Shown: positions 1 through 11,770, counted from the stretch's first letter. The stretch is DNA of 64,000 nt from Trifolium pratense (GCF_020283565.1 NC_060061.1:19753362-19817361), one strand, 5' to 3'. The notes: generated from the sequence alone by a model not told the origin. Program-made: numbers and translations.

Positions 1-54
1 ATCATAGATTATTAGAATTGTGTTGAAGAATGAAGAGAAGAGAAAGACTCTTAC

Positions 55-936
55 CCAAAGATTTCCTCTGAGAAAGCCAAGTGAGTTTATGGCATTGTGA
101 GCAAGATCAAAGAATGATATGCTCAGCATTAAACCAGCAGCAAAACCCTTTATTTCATATTTCACATAATAAAGTGAAGTGAGAAAATATTAAAATTGAA
201 CCTATGCAATCTAAATAAATATAATATGCATTGTTTTTTTAGTTTGAACTAGTAAAGATCTTTTGCAGTATTGTACATAATTGAAGAAAAAAATGGCTGA
301 AAATAGAGGTAAGAAATTTCATCACATGTTATCAGGTGAAGACTTTAATTAGAATAGAATATAGAATTATATGAAGATTACCTGTAATAGTCCAAGCATC
401 TTCAAACTTGGAGCTTGACTCATTATTACAAAAAGTGCACCTGTTATATATTGAGAAACTTTAACTCAACCATAGTTGCATCTAAAATTCAATTACACTA
501 GAAATGGTTACTTGTCACTTAAGTTATATTAGAATCTGAGTGATATATAACGAGAGATTTGAATACACTAGGTTTAACAAACCCTATTGTCACCGATGTA
601 CACAGCAACAAAATGTTTGCATATATATAAGTATAAATTTAAATATGACGTACCATATTAAACTAATAAGTAATGTAAATTATTTTCAAAATTTATTTAA
701 GTGAATAAGTTGTTGGAAAGAGTTCGTAAGACCTAAATCAACCGACAATTTCAATATTGTTATGTTCAACATATTCACTTAAACTGAAACTTTTGTGACC
801 GCACTATAAGTTTTACGTGTTATTTACTACTTCACAAATTGTCAGAAAGAAGAGAAGAGAAGAGACACATACCAATTGAAGTGCTAAAGCCACCAATAGA
901 TGAAAGAGCAATACCAAGCAAGAACTGAGAATCCAT
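55..936 (-). CDS. ZTP29: ZTP29-type ZIP zinc transporter, 5' part (exons 1-3)
   Basis: Coding exons on the minus strand are 873-936, 382-440 and 55-147 (64, 59 and 93 nt; 72 codons), after which the gene runs off the window. Each junction has GT/AG borders (GTATGT, GTAATC and GTAAGA donors). The protein starts MDSQFLLGIALSSIGGFSTS, continues through GALFVIMSQAPSLKMLGLLQ and ends in exon 3 with GFAAGLMLSISFFDLAHNAI, which I recognise as the N-terminus of plant ZTP29, a ZIP-family zinc transporter of the ER reported to act in salt-stress responses. The first two transmembrane helices are present; the histidine-bearing metal-site helices would be outside the window. The start at 936 is chosen because it opens the family N-terminus and lies about 60 nt after the expected transcription start set by the TATA box at 1019-1025. 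A longer frame opening at 1010 is not the protein frame. Confidence 0.88.
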
Positions 937-1018
937 GAGGATGAAAATGCAAGAGAAAATCGAAATGAATTTTGAAAATGAGACCTATGTATGAATCCAT
1001 CATGATTCACAACATATG

Positions 1019-1025
1019 TTATATA
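1019..1025 (-). promoter_or_regulatory. TATA box of the ZTP29-type gene
   Basis: TATATAA on the minus strand, 83 nt upstream of the start codon. A start site about 25-30 nt downstream would give a short leader without any upstream ATG. Confidence 0.55.
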
Positions 1026-1240
1026 GAGAGTTCTTCATTTCACGGTTATTATTATTTTAATGTAAGACCACGATGGGAAGAAAAGTGAGGGAATTTGAAT
1101 ATCCCACCATGAAATAATTAAAATGGACACATTAGAGAAAGAGATAAATTGTGTCATTGGTCCACGAAAAGAACCTTTTTCGTTCTACCCTTTCTCATGT
1201 TACCTTTGGTCCCTCTCAACCTCATGACCTACCCCATATA

Positions 1241-1676
1241 GGTACTGTTTGGTAAGTTCAATAAGCTAGCTTATAGCTTATTGAACTAACTTATAAACTT
1301 ATTTGAAAAAAATGTGAAGTGTTTGGTAACGAGCTTCTCTAACTAGCTTATAGCGTTTTTTGAAATGCTATTTCAAGTAGCGTATTATCTTATAGCTTAT
1401 AGCTTTTTCATTTTATTCTATATTTACTCTCATTAATTTTATTTATTTATTTTTTAAAAATTATAACAATTACCCACTAACACTTACCCAAAAAAAAAAC
1501 TACCCACTAACCATGTATTTTTATGTTATTTTGTACTTACAACGGCTAAATTTGCCAAACACTTTAATTTTATTCTACTAGCTTTTCAGCTATAAGCTAC
1601 CAGCCATCAGCTATCAGCTATAAGCTAGCTTATCAGCTATCAGCTAGCTTATAGCTTATTTTTACCAAACAGAGCC
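1241..1676. mobile_element. MITE with CTGTTTGGTAA-type termini
   Basis: About 436 bp bounded by inverted ends GGTACTGTTTGGTAAG and, on the other strand, GGCTCTGTTTGGTAAA. Subterminal DNA is full of short AGCTTATAGCT palindromes. No coding capacity. An inverted relative lies at 16719-17095. Flanking duplication is not clean (CCCATATA versus ATAGTATA), so superfamily is uncertain (hAT-like or PIF-like). Confidence 0.65.
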
Positions 1677-3115
1677 ATAGTATATCAATTTTTTTTATTA
1701 GAGTATGTATTTTATATAAGTATGTAAATGTTTTATTTATATTTATTAATTATTAATTTATTCATATAGTAGGTAGGATTTGATAAAATTAGATATATAT
1801 TTTTTTCTTTGCATATATATATTAGATAAGAGTACTATATCATATGCGCGTGTTCTGTGCACGCCTCACCGCACAATAATTCAATAGTATATGTTTAAAC
1901 TTTAAAGCTTCAACACTCACTAAGGTAAGGTTTACTCAACAAAAAAAAAAAAAGCACTCACTAAGTTAGCTTTTGATTATTTTTTTTTTCTAAAAACCAA
2001 GTTGGCATTTGATTAATTAAGCTTCCTTCTCAAACATCCTTACTCTTTGGGTGACACGTATCAGGTCATTTCACATAATGAATGTTTTTTGAAATTAATC
2101 AAATCTAAATATTCTCTAAAACTTAATAACCTTTAATTTTAAACACTTTTACAACCAATTTTAAGAGAAATAATTGTTTAACATCAGAATATTGATGTGT
2201 ACTGTACCTAACAAAATTTTGATGTTGACTAAGTTGTTTTTGTTTGTATTTTTTTTAAGTTTGTAAGTTGGAAAAAATAAAAACTCAAAAGAGATGAAAA
2301 TAAACCCCATAAATATTTATACTTTTTTAATATTGAAATTAATACAAATGATTTTAAAAGGTGATAAATAATGTAGTACATATGAATTATTATTTTTTTC
2401 AAGTAACTTAGTGGCTGGAAATTCCATCCACATATAGTGCAATGTTTGCAATGTTTCTACCAATTAAGATAAACAGTGACGTATGAATTTGAATTAGAAA
2501 ACATAATTGTCAAGGTTGGCTCATTGTATGATGTACATGAATATCTTGACAGAAATAAAAATACTTCATCAACTTTCACTTCAAATCTTTCAAAAAAAAA
2601 AAAAACTCATTTATATGAAATCATTGTGCAAATAACATGACTCTAAAATCCATCGTTCTTTTTTTTTTTTCTGAATTCGTTCTTCAATTCGTCAAAATCC
2701 ATCGTTCTTCAAACATCATTCAAACAAACCCACAAAATCCTTACGCAATTCACATAAATGAACCCATCGTTCAATCCCTCACTGATTCCTTCAACTCTTT
2801 GATTTTCTTCTTTTTCAATCCCTCACTGATTCCTTCAACTAACCCATCGTTCAATTAGGAGAGTTTCACAAGGGGAGTCGATCCATCTTGGGGAGGATAA
2901 TATACTTCATCCCTCTCGTGGGATGAGTTTTCTTGCAAAACACTCTTTATTTAGGAGAGTTTGAAGATTGAAGAAAATATATAGTACTTCATTTCTATTG
3001 AGGTAATTTTTCTCGCAAGCCATTCGGTAGAGTTTAACAAAGCAGATCATCCCTCTTATCGTCGATAATACTTTATCACTATTGTGTGAGTCTCTCGCAA
3101 ACAACTCTTTACTTA
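1677..3115. other. AT-rich intergenic DNA with SINE-like relic
   Basis: No gene seen. Around 2390-2440 there is a fragment beginning AAGTAACTTAGTGGCTGG followed by AAATTCCATCC, resembling the tRNA-derived head (box A) of plant SINEs; a better relative lies at 34352-34450. At 2690-2855 short phrases such as CCCATCGTTCAAT and CCCTCACTGATTCC recur a few times without clear order. Confidence 0.4.
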
Positions 3116-3530
3116 GGGTGTGTTTGTTTCAAGGTTTGTAATGTTATTCCTGGGAATATGAGATCTGGAATGTAACATTGCTATGTTTGTTTCAAGTTTT
3201 GAAAATTTGTTCCCAGGAATTTTTTAATCCCAGGAATGTTAATTACACATAACTTCTACACTTGTTATTCCCATGCTAATAGGGTGGGAATATAACATTC
3301 CCATGAGAATAAAACTCAACTTCCTATAACTTCTCATAACTTCCCACTACCACTCACATTTATTTGCATTTTTATTTTTTTGAATTTTTTTTTTATATAA
3401 ATTTTAAAAACATTCCCAGGAAATCTAAATTTTAACCAAACACATGAGTAGGAATGTTATTCCTGAAAATAATATTCCTAGGAATATCATTCCAAGGAAT
3501 GCAATTTCATACCTTGAAACAAACACATCC
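3116..3530. mobile_element. Tourist-like (PIF/Harbinger) MITE
   Basis: 415 bp with terminal inverted repeats GGGTGTGTTTGTTTCAAGG and, at the right end on the other strand, GGATGTGTTTGTTTCAAGG. It is flanked on both sides by TTA (3113-3115 and 3531-3533), the 3-bp TSD typical of PIF/Harbinger elements. The interior is built of diverged copies of GGAATGTTATTCC-like words. It sits about 350 bp upstream of CCME. Confidence 0.85.
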
Positions 3531-3836
3531 TTAAAAAAATTTAACAAGGTGAATAGTTCTTTTTTGTCTCTCTTTTGTATTTTTTTAGAGTTTTTTTTTT
3601 TTAAGAAGCTAAATAACTATGGCTATTTATCATTTTTTGGTACAGCTCTATATTATTTATTTAATAACAAAAAAAAATATTATCTACCAAAAAAACAAAA
3701 AAAAAAATTATTTTGTAAATCTAACAAAAACAATGTTATTTTATTTGACCCGTGTTTATTTTATTCCATTCACATCGTGTTGAAGAAGCTTCCCAGTTCC
3801 AACCTGTTTCCAGCCATGGCGGCTTAGCTTAATTCA

Positions 3837-3849
3837 AAACCCTAAACCC
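3837..3849 (+). promoter_or_regulatory. Telo-box in the CCME leader/promoter
   Basis: AAACCCTAAACCC, a telo-box (core AAACCCTAA), 35 nt before the CCME start. Telo-boxes are common near the transcription start of plant housekeeping, translation and mitochondrial genes. No convincing TATA box lies upstream. Confidence 0.55.
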
Positions 3850-3883
3850 CCAATCATTCCATTTCTCAATCAGTCAATCTCCA

Positions 3884-4690
3884 ATGGCCACTTCCCTTGC
3901 CCTAAGATTCAGATCCAATCTAATTCGCACCGCCACACTCCTCCACCCTTCTTCTCTCCGTCCACCACCACCACCACTCCCCAAACCCTCACAATCCCTC
4001 TTCTCTTCCCTCTCAATCACCTCTCCCATCATCTCCCACGAATCCCCCTCCTGGTTCTCCCTCTCCTCCCACCGCTTCCTCTCCACATCCCGTCGACCTT
4101 CCTCCCGCCCCAAGAAAACCGTCGACCCCATCGCCGCACGCGCTCGTCAACTCCAAACCAAACGTCTCTGGACCTACGCGCTTACATTCGCCACATTATC
4201 CGGTTTCGTCGTCATCATTCTCAACACCTTTAATGATAAATTAGCTTTCTACGTCATGCCAACCGATGCTATAGAAGAAATCAAAAACAATCCAACAGGG
4301 AAGTTCTTTCGATTAGGTGGTTTAGTTCTTGAAGGAAGTGTGGTTTATCCATCTTCACGTGATGTAGAATTCGTTATGACCGATTTGATTACCGATATTG
4401 TTGTTCGTTATGAAGGCCCTTTGCCTGATATGTTTAGAGAAGGACACTCTATTGTTACTCTTGGGTTTGTCAAACCCTTCACCGATGAGATTAAGAACAT
4501 TGATACTTCCGGGAGAATCAACAACGTTTCTGCTAAGGCCAGGAGTGGAGAGTATTATTTTTTGGCTACTGAGGTTCTTGCTAAGCATGATGAGAAGTAT
4601 ATGCCTAAAGAAGTTGCTGCTGCTATTGAGAAGAATAAGAAGATTATTGCCGAATCTAATGAGGAGAAAGCCGCCGATGGTACTGCTTAA
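3884..4690 (+). CDS. CCME: Cytochrome c-type biogenesis protein CcmE, mitochondrial
   Basis: Single-exon gene, 268 residues. CcmE is the haem chaperone of the System I cytochrome c maturation pathway: in the inner mitochondrial membrane it binds haem covalently and delivers it to the CcmF-type haem lyase. Residues 1 to about 80 form a Ser/Arg/Pro-rich mitochondrial presequence without acidic residues until residue 53; a membrane helix lies at about 97-114 (YALTFATLSGFVVIILNTF); residues 120-240 form the OB-fold haem-binding domain, with FFRLGGLVLEGSV and the VRYEGPLPDMFREGH segment. The haem-attachment motif LAKHDEKYMP has His235 and the conserved Tyr239. Length suits the plant family (about 250-270). 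The first ATG of the frame is used. The 5' part is strongly C-rich, unlike the surrounding AT-rich DNA, which is simply coding-sequence bias. No defect seen. Confidence 0.95.
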   Translation: MATSLALRFRSNLIRTATLLHPSSLRPPPPPLPKPSQSLFSSLSITSPIISHESPSWFSLSSHRFLSTSRRPSSRPKKTVDPIAARARQLQTKRLWTYALTFATLSGFVVIILNTFNDKLAFYVMPTDAIEEIKNNPTGKFFRLGGLVLEGSVVYPSSRDVEFVMTDLITDIVVRYEGPLPDMFREGHSIVTLGFVKPFTDEIKNIDTSGRINNVSAKARSGEYYFLATEVLAKHDEKYMPKEVAAAIEKNKKIIAESNEEKAADGTA

Positions 4691-5350
4691 CTTTGAATTT
4701 TGATTTTGTTGAGGACTATTACTATACTTTACAATGTTATTATTTAATTAACTATAGGTTGAGAATTTTTTGTAATAATGATTAGGAGGAATACATTGCT
4801 AGAAGGATAATGCAAAGAGAGATTAGACAAGTTTTGATTGTTTATGAGGCTGAGGCTATTATACACGTTTTCTTGTTGGAATGCATTGTTTTTCTTAATA
4901 AATATTTACAGGTGATTAAATGAATGATAAATTTTGCTAAATTGCAAATTATTCAGAAAGGGAATATATTTGAGCTTGTACTATCTAGCTTGTACTTGTT
5001 AAAAACTGATAATTGGTTTGAACTTTCAAGTATTGCCTGTTATATTACATTCTTGTCTCAGAAGTTTATCTCATTCTGCACATAGAATTAGAGTTGATGT
5101 CTCGAGCAAGTTTTGAATCTTTGATTGCGAAACTCAAATTGGTGTGGGTAATTTTAGGTATCATAATGTCAATGTTAATCAGTTGCAATAATGTAAACTA
5201 TTGGTAGCTTAACCCAAGTCTGTTTTCTGAGTTATGGCAAAGTTATGTATGTATGGGAAAGATCCCGAGTTCAGTTTCGCTGATCTTAGAATGTAACCCA
5301 CTAGGTCTGAGAATATAGAGCATTTTGTAATAGGATTCAGGTTGTTGAAG

Positions 5351-5433
<83 letters not shown>

Positions 5434-6612
5434 GTACAGGGTGACCGACGTACAAAACATCCTGCTTTTTATGCAGGAGAAAAACAGGGAGAGAACATCT
5501 TCTTTATATGCAAGAGAAAAACAGGGAGATGGGGGGAGGGGTACTGGAGATTAGAGATATAACTGTGGCCAAGTACATATTTCAGAACATTCATTTTGAT
5601 GTGCTGCCATATTATTTTGATTTTTCATCTTTTTTTTTTAAATGCTTGCTAATTATGATATAAAAGATAATGCCAAAAGATTTTCTCATGAATGAATAAT
5701 AAGGACAACTATAAATGATTAAATATTGCAGTTGCCTTTGAAGAGTTCTTTTACAAAGAACAACATACTGTGTTGATGTAAGAAGCACTAACATTTCAAC
5801 ATGGTCATCTTGTAATGGACTAGTAAGTAGTAAGTGTTGGATGGTATCATGATACTGTATCAGAAACTTTTCTTCTCGTCTGGATATAAATGTCTGTATA
5901 GGCCCCTAGACTCACTTCTTTTCGGAGATTCATGCCATTACCTTCCCCATATTTGAAATAAGCATTCTATCTTCCCTTACCCCCTGATGGATTACTAGGA
6001 AAATCATAATTAAAAGACAGCAAAAGCTCATCTTTGGTTGACTCCTTCCCTTCCACTAATACACAATTATTTGCTTGTGATATGTGATGAATCAGTAGTT
6101 TCCATCTTTACTATCATATTCAGACCTTCGACAAAAGAATAGATTAACTTGAATGCTTTTGGTTCGATATTTTTCATTTCTTCAAACTTCGCTCAATGAC
6201 TTTACTTTGCTTGGAGGGTTGGTGATCATTTACTTTTAAGTTGTGCTCACACACGTTCAACTAGAATGATTTCCTTTTGAGGAAATATGTAATTTAGTCG
6301 CTGAAGTTGTAGGATTGTATTAATATAGTTTTCCTCATTACCAGTATTTCAAAATGTTCATCATAATTGCAAAATATTAATTAGGTTTATTCCTCTCTAG
6401 ATATGATACCAAATGCATTTATGAATGTAGTTATTTAGATTCGAATATTGACTCTACATAGGGACAAATCTCATTAACATTTTGCAATTTGAGGGATCCT
6501 TTTAAAAGATTGTTACTGTAGGGGACTGGATTGATATACCGTCCTACAATTTCAGAAACCTTTATTGCTTTTGGTGACAACTATCAATCTGATAATTTAT
6601 TAAAAAATATTA
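4691..6612. other. CCME 3' flank and intergenic DNA
   Basis: Contains the CCME 3' UTR (poly(A)-like AATAAA near 4900) and the AT microsatellite listed separately. I see no gene in 5440-6612; the small open frames here are not conserved-looking and lack promoters. Confidence 0.5.
5352..5432. repeat. (AT)n microsatellite
   Basis: About 80 bp of uninterrupted AT dinucleotides (roughly 40 units). The apparent Tyr-Ile repeat proteins read from it on both strands are artefacts. Likely highly length-variable. Confidence 0.97.
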
Positions 6613-6955
6613 GGCTTAACTACACATTTGATCCCTTACGTTTATTTTATGTTTCAATTTGGTCCCTTATATTTAAAAAGTATCAATTTGGTCCCTTACG
6701 TTTATTTTAGGTTTCAAGTTAGTCCTTTCCGTTAGTTTTGTCACTAACACCGTTTGAACAGTACACGTGTCAGTGTGTCCAAGTGCCACGTGTCAGTCCA
6801 CATATGCAAATTGACTGCCACGTGTGACAAAATTGACGGAAAGGACTAACTTGAAACCTAAAATAAACGTAAGGGACCAAATTGATACTTTTTAAACGTA
6901 AGGGACCAAATTAAAACCTAAAATAAATGTAAGGGACCAAATGTATAGTTAAGCC
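6613..6955. mobile_element. Foldback MITE, 343 bp, near-complete hairpin
   Basis: The left half (starting GGCTTAACTACACATTTG) is the reverse complement of the right half (ending CAAATGTATAGTTAAGCC) over roughly 150 bp per arm. Each arm holds internal repeats of GGTCCCTTACGTTTATTTTA. The centre (about 6740-6830) has three CACGTG G-box cores. No coding capacity. Flanks give no clean TSD (AAAATATTA / AAAAATGTT). Confidence 0.88.
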
Positions 6956-7111
6956 AAAAATGTTGAACTGATTAGTTTTGGAGTACTATGTTAGTTAACC
7001 GGACTTGAGACTATTAGCCCTGTTTAAGTGTGAATTTAAACTCCCCATCTCCTGTATGCAACATCATTCCCCAAAACTAGGTTTGATTTTTATTGAACCC
7101 TTGGACAGGAG

Positions 7112-7837
7112 TTGGCAGAACTGGGATTTGGATTTGCTGCTGTCCATATATCACACAGTTACACATAGTTGAGAAAATCTGAACCATTAAAATCATCCAA
7201 TGTACCAGATTGCTTCTCTCCTATATTTTATAGTTTTTAATGCCTAGACGACGTCACACCAAACCAGATCGCAAATTGCTACGAAGGACAGAACGAAGAG
7301 ACGACCGACCGACCGTCGACGACCGACCTTACAACGAAACGAAGGCACGGAGCAACAACACACGGATCGGTGTTACAACGGCGCACGACGGATCAACGTC
7401 ATAACGGCGCCAAAAAAGGAGGAGGCTGTCGTCAGAGTCGTAGCTCCGCCCCATCCTCTTCCTCCATCCACCGATCTATTTCACAAATTGAAAACCCGCA
7501 TATGCATAATACAATTACAATTGTTCTCTTTCACAAATTGCCACAGATTCTGTAATGCTTCTTTTTTTTAATGCTTCCAAGTTCCAACCCCTATATTGTG
7601 TTATGGAATTGAAATTGTTCTGAATCTGTCGATGAAATTATGCAGAAATTTGTAAAATACCAATTTTAGGTAGATTGTGTGTGAACGACGTGTTTTACTC
7701 AACTGTGTGAATTTGTTGCTTTTTTTTTTGGGGAAGCATTCTGATACGTTGGATTGGTTTAATAGTTCTGATTTTTTCAACTGTGTGTAACTGTGTCATA
7801 TATGGACAGCAGCAAATCCAAATCCGCAGAACTGCAA
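7112..7837. mobile_element. Non-autonomous TIR element with GC-rich core
   Basis: Inverted repeats of about 70 bp: 7112-7182 and 7768-7837 match in reverse complement, sharing GGATTTGGATTTGCTGCTGT. The core (about 7245-7460) is strikingly richer in GC than its surroundings, with repeated GACGACCGACC words. TIR length suggests a Mutator-like element, possibly with captured host DNA. Outermost bases and TSD are not clear. Confidence 0.7.
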
Positions 7838-8953
7838 GTTAGTGGCGTTACTTTTGTTGTGGAGGATGTGAGTTTATGGTGTCAACATGTTGAACATGTA
7901 ATCATAGCTCACAAATAAGGCTAAAAATGAATTGAGTCGAGTCAAATTTGATTGGATAAGAATTGGTTCAGTTCGAAATTCAGCTTGAGTTCAACACAAA
8001 CTCTATTTTTAGCTCGAGTTTGGTTCATTTAAAGTTCACAAACAGATTGATTTGACTTGTTAGGCTTAGGTTTCCAGCTTGAAACTCAACTCGAGTTTGA
8101 TACAAATTTTTTTGTAGCTCGAACTAGACTCCATTTGAGTTCATAAATTACTCAGTTCGGCTCGTTAGCTCAAACCGCATAACTGCAAAGTAACCTCAAA
8201 TATAAAATTGTCTTGCTCTCACATACTTGATACTTTGTATATGGTTTTATTGGGTTAAGTTTTATGTCTCCCAGTTTTTATTTCCTTTGTAATTTTTTTA
8301 TATATATTATTATGAGAATATAGCAAACGGTGAAGGTCTTTGGACATGCCGATATACTGCTATTTTCTTGACTTATCTAAAACAAGACTATAAGAGAACT
8401 TATGATAAAAGTGATAATTTTTTTCATATTGTGTTTGGTACGTTACATCTTAGAGCAACATCAAGAAGTATAGGTAAAATATGGGCATTGATCCTATTCA
8501 TATTCACCATGTATGAACACAACAATTTCACAAAATAATGTGAGCACTCACATATACTAGTTTAGTTAGATGGATGCAAATAACAATTTTTTTTTCCGTT
8601 CCCGTAAGCTTAGTTCAGTTGATATATTATATATATAAGGGCGGTCATCCCACTTAGGGTTTTTTAACAAATATTCAATGTATTAAGAAATGGATAGTCA
8701 CACGCTTTCAAACAAAATAAGGTTGTTTAGCAAGATAAGAATGTTGACGTAAAATTTATTTTCATATATTAAGCTAGGTTGTTTACGTTATTTCATATTT
8801 TATAAATATTATCTTATTTTTTGTTAAACGACTTGGTTGGGGCAACTTGGTTATGTAGCAAAGGGTTAATGATTAATTCAAATGCAGTGGGGGCCTTAGA
8901 ACGGTCGGGATGAGCGAAATTTTCTCATCCCACCCACTCACTTTCTTCCCTAC
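7838..8953. other. Intergenic DNA with degenerate repeat
   Basis: No gene seen. About 7915-8170 contains repeated phrases of the type AGCTCGAGTTTGGTTC, in both orientations, resembling eroded subterminal repeats of a hAT-type element, but I cannot define its ends. Confidence 0.35.
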
Positions 8954-9027
8954 TGTCATACCCTAATTTTGTCCTACCCTCTTTTTACAATTATTTTTTT
9001 ATTTTTCACTTATTTTCTATTTTTCAC

Positions 9028-9067
<40 letters not shown>

Positions 9068-10293
9068 ATAAAAAATTAAAAAAAAAAAGAAAAAAAAGAA
9101 AAGTAACAACAGCACAGCAGCAACAGTGCCGCTTGCACTGCTGCACACCCCTTTCCCTTCCTTTTTCTCTGTAGCAGCAACAGTAGAAGCAGGGCACGCT
9201 TCCTTCACCTCACCATACTTTCTTCATCAATGACAAAACAAATTCAACACTCAATCCAACTTCAACACTTCAATCCAATGGGTATTGAAACCCTAAATTT
9301 GGCAATAAATAGAGGTGAAAATCAGAGGGAGAGAGAAGAAAAAACGATCAAAAATCTCACATTTTCATCACTTTCTTCCATTTTTCGAAATCCATTCAAA
9401 CCACCCTCAAACTTCAATTTTCTTCACCCAAATCACTCCAAACACCTCCTAAGCTTGAATCCACAAGAAAAACGAAGAAAACCCATCAAAAAAAGCTTAC
9501 ACACGGTTCAAAAATAGCCAATAAAAGAGTGAGAGTTAACCCACCGAAACAAGGCACAAAACAAGTAGGTTTCTAAACGTTTTCTACTCATGAGTACCTA
9601 CTGAAGCTTTTCCAACCTTTAATTTTGTCTAAATCGCACAAATGTAGATTTTCAAATTTTTGGGGTTTTAAAGTTTCGAACTTTTTTTTGAGATATAAAC
9701 ATATACTGAAAAATCTAAGTTTATATTCATGATCTATACAAAATTTCAAGCAAAATCATATACTCATTTGTAATTTTTGATGAAGTTTTGATGTTGTTGT
9801 TGTTTGGCCGTGAAGCTTTCATGGCTTCTTTGGTGTTGTTCTTCATCGTGAAGAAGGAGACGGGGTTGAAGACGATGACGTGTCATCACGTCATTGGCTC
9901 CCCCTATATTTTAAAACATAACCGTTTGATTTTATTTTAAAGATCCAAGGGCTGAGATCTGTTATGTGATTTTTAAATCACAGCCATATGATTTAATCAA
10001 AAGGCTCAGATCCATGACTTCTACTGTGCACCTCTGTTCTCATGCCACACTGGATTATTTTTTCTGCTTATTTTTTGTTTGGACGAATTAGAGATTGGGC
10101 TGGGCCTGGTGTTGCAGATTGCTATTGCTTCACCCCCAGAACTTATTCTTGCACCCCCAGTGGCGTTTTTGTCCATTTTTAAGTGCTTATTTAAATAAGT
10201 GCCTATTTAAATAACTGCTTATCTCTTGAAAAACCCCGTAACTAAAATAATTGGAATGAAAAAGGGTTAGTCTGACGTGTGACTTTCTTTCCC

Positions 10294-10338
10294 GAATAAT
10301 TCGAGGCCCTGACGTATGGCTCGTGACTCGAATTATTC
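10294..10338 (+). repeat. Motif hairpin 1 (LTR)
   Basis: Perfect 12-bp stem GAATAATTCGAG (10294-10305) with CTCGAATTATTC (10327-10338); the 21-nt loop contains CCTGACGTATGGCTCGT. A second, weaker copy of the motif (CTGACGTGTGACT) lies just upstream at 10272. Confidence 0.8.
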
Positions 10339-10531
10339 TCATTCTTTTTTTTCCCTAAACAATCACGATTAAGCAAAATTGACCGGTTGACAAAAGCTTC
10401 AGTCCATGCATATGTTTATTGTTATATTATGTCTGCTTGGCTTGTTTTTTTGTTTATCTTGCTTAAACTTATCAAATCAAATCATAATTGGAATGAAAAA
10501 GGATTAGTCTGACGTATGGCTTTCTCTCCCC

Positions 10532-10576
10532 GAATGATTCGAGACCCTGACGTATGGCTCGTGACTTGAATCATTC
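10532..10576 (+). repeat. Motif hairpin 2 (LTR)
   Basis: Stem GAATGATTCGAG (10532-10543) with CTTGAATCATTC (10565-10576), 12 bp with one G-T wobble; same loop motif. Compared with hairpin 1 an A-T pair has become G-C on both sides. Confidence 0.8.
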
Positions 10577-10714
10577 TCATTCCCCAACGCTAAAAAACAT
10601 TAAAACACTTCATCATCCGCTTTATCTTTCCTTTTGATTTTCTTAAATCATATAAAAGAACTTAAGCATAATTAGAGTGAAAAGGGGTTAGTCTGACGTA
10701 TGGCTTTCTTCCCC

Positions 10715-10759
10715 GGATAATTCGAGGCCCTGACGTATGGCTCGTGACTCGGATTATCC
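10715..10759 (+). repeat. Motif hairpin 3 (LTR)
   Basis: Stem GGATAATTCGAG (10715-10726) with CTCGGATTATCC (10748-10759), 12 bp with one wobble; same loop motif. The second pair is G-C here and A-T in hairpins 1 and 2. Confidence 0.8.
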
Positions 10760-11421
10760 TCATTCTCGGACGTTTTCATTAAAACTCCTAAAATCAACTC
10801 AACACAGTCAAACCTTTTCTCTGCCCACGCGCGCAGTAAAAGTAAAACTCTTTTCATAAAACGGGTGACGTTTTCGTCCTTTCTCCGTAATACAAACCAC
10901 GTTTAAGCCTCCAAAGTGCGAGCATACAAGCAGCGTTTAAATACGAGAATGCGACTTAGACGTCATGCGTCTAAAAACAACCAACCCACAAACTTTTTTT
11001 ACCCTGAACTACGAAACCCTGATTTTCCCATTGCACCTGGGAATACGTAGGAGCAGGATTCAACATCTTGTCGGGCACAATAATAAAAAACAAAACCTTT
11101 TTCCCCGCATATATAATCAAATAAATAATAATAAAAACAAACTTTTTCTATCGATGAAGCAAGAAACAAGTAATCAAGCAAATGTTAAAAAACACATTAA
11201 AGCAAACAAATATTTCCCTCTAAAAGGTTCCCGTTGAGTACAACGGATGTGAGGGGTGCTAATACCTTCCCCTCGCATAACCAACTCCCGAACCCTTTTT
11301 CTCTACCCCTCAAGGTTTTCTCGATATTTTCCTTTCCCTTTTTTTGGGATAAATAAAATTCGGTGGCGACTCTGTTTCTTTTCGAGTGTTCACACTCGAG
11401 GATTTTTCGCGCCGCGACAGA

Positions 11422-11439
11422 TGGCGACTCTGCTGGGGA
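11422..11439 (+). other. Primer binding site (tRNA-Arg type)
   Basis: TGGCGACTCTGCTGGGGA, starting with the TGG that pairs with a tRNA 3' CCA end, directly after the LTR. This form of PBS is known from Ogre elements, assigned to tRNA-Arg. Confidence 0.75.
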
Positions 11440-11702
11440 AACTAAACCTTTTGAGAGTTAAGCCTAATTTAGTGGGGTTTTCGCTTGTTTGCCTTAATGT
11501 GTATGTTATTTACATATTTGCTTTTTCTTTACTGCTTTTAATATTATATTGCATGCTTGCTTGAATATTATCTGCTATATTTCTCTCTTCTTCTTCATCT
11601 CCTTTCTTTTTCCTTTTGCCCACTTGGGCCGGTTACCGGTTATTGAGTGAAAAGTCTTACACCCGGACTTGAGGAAAACTTAGGACATAACGGTGGATCA
11701 TT

Positions 11703-11737
11703 GTTGACCTTCCTGACGTATGACTCGTAAGGTTGGC
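11703..11737 (+). repeat. Motif hairpin 4 (leader)
   Basis: Stem GTTGACCTT (11703-11711) with AAGGTTGGC (11729-11737), 9 bp including wobbles; loop CCTGACGTATGACTCGT. The stem is unrelated to those in the LTR. Confidence 0.65.
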
Positions 11738-11770
11738 ATGATACCCCACCTAGAGTAGATTCCCTTGACG

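Larger units (their letters stand above)
8954..11419 (+). mobile_element. Ogre-like long terminal repeat (about 2.47 kb)
   Basis: Starts TGTCATACCCTAATTTTGTCC-like (TG) and ends in CGCGCCGCGACA (CA), followed after two bases by a primer binding site. Great LTR length and this particular TGTCATACCC start are features I associate with Ogre-type Ty3/gypsy elements of legumes. It contains a TTA microsatellite (about 9036-9065), three roughly 90-bp repeats with hairpins (about 10255-10765), and the phrase GGTGGCGACTCTG near its 3' end, echoing the PBS. Only one LTR is in the window and the internal region is cut short, so this is a truncated element; no TSD can be read. Confidence 0.75.

Noticed and set aside
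813..1010. 65-codon frame at the start of the ZTP29-type gene
   Set aside because: Wrong frame; runs into the first intron, and its ATG probably lies upstream of the transcription start.
5209..5554. Frames with long Tyr-Ile repeats on both strands
   Set aside because: Translation of the AT microsatellite.
9017..9517. Frames within the Ogre-like LTR
   Set aside because: Low-complexity (poly-Asn/Lys) or lacking any recognisable domain; LTRs do not normally code.
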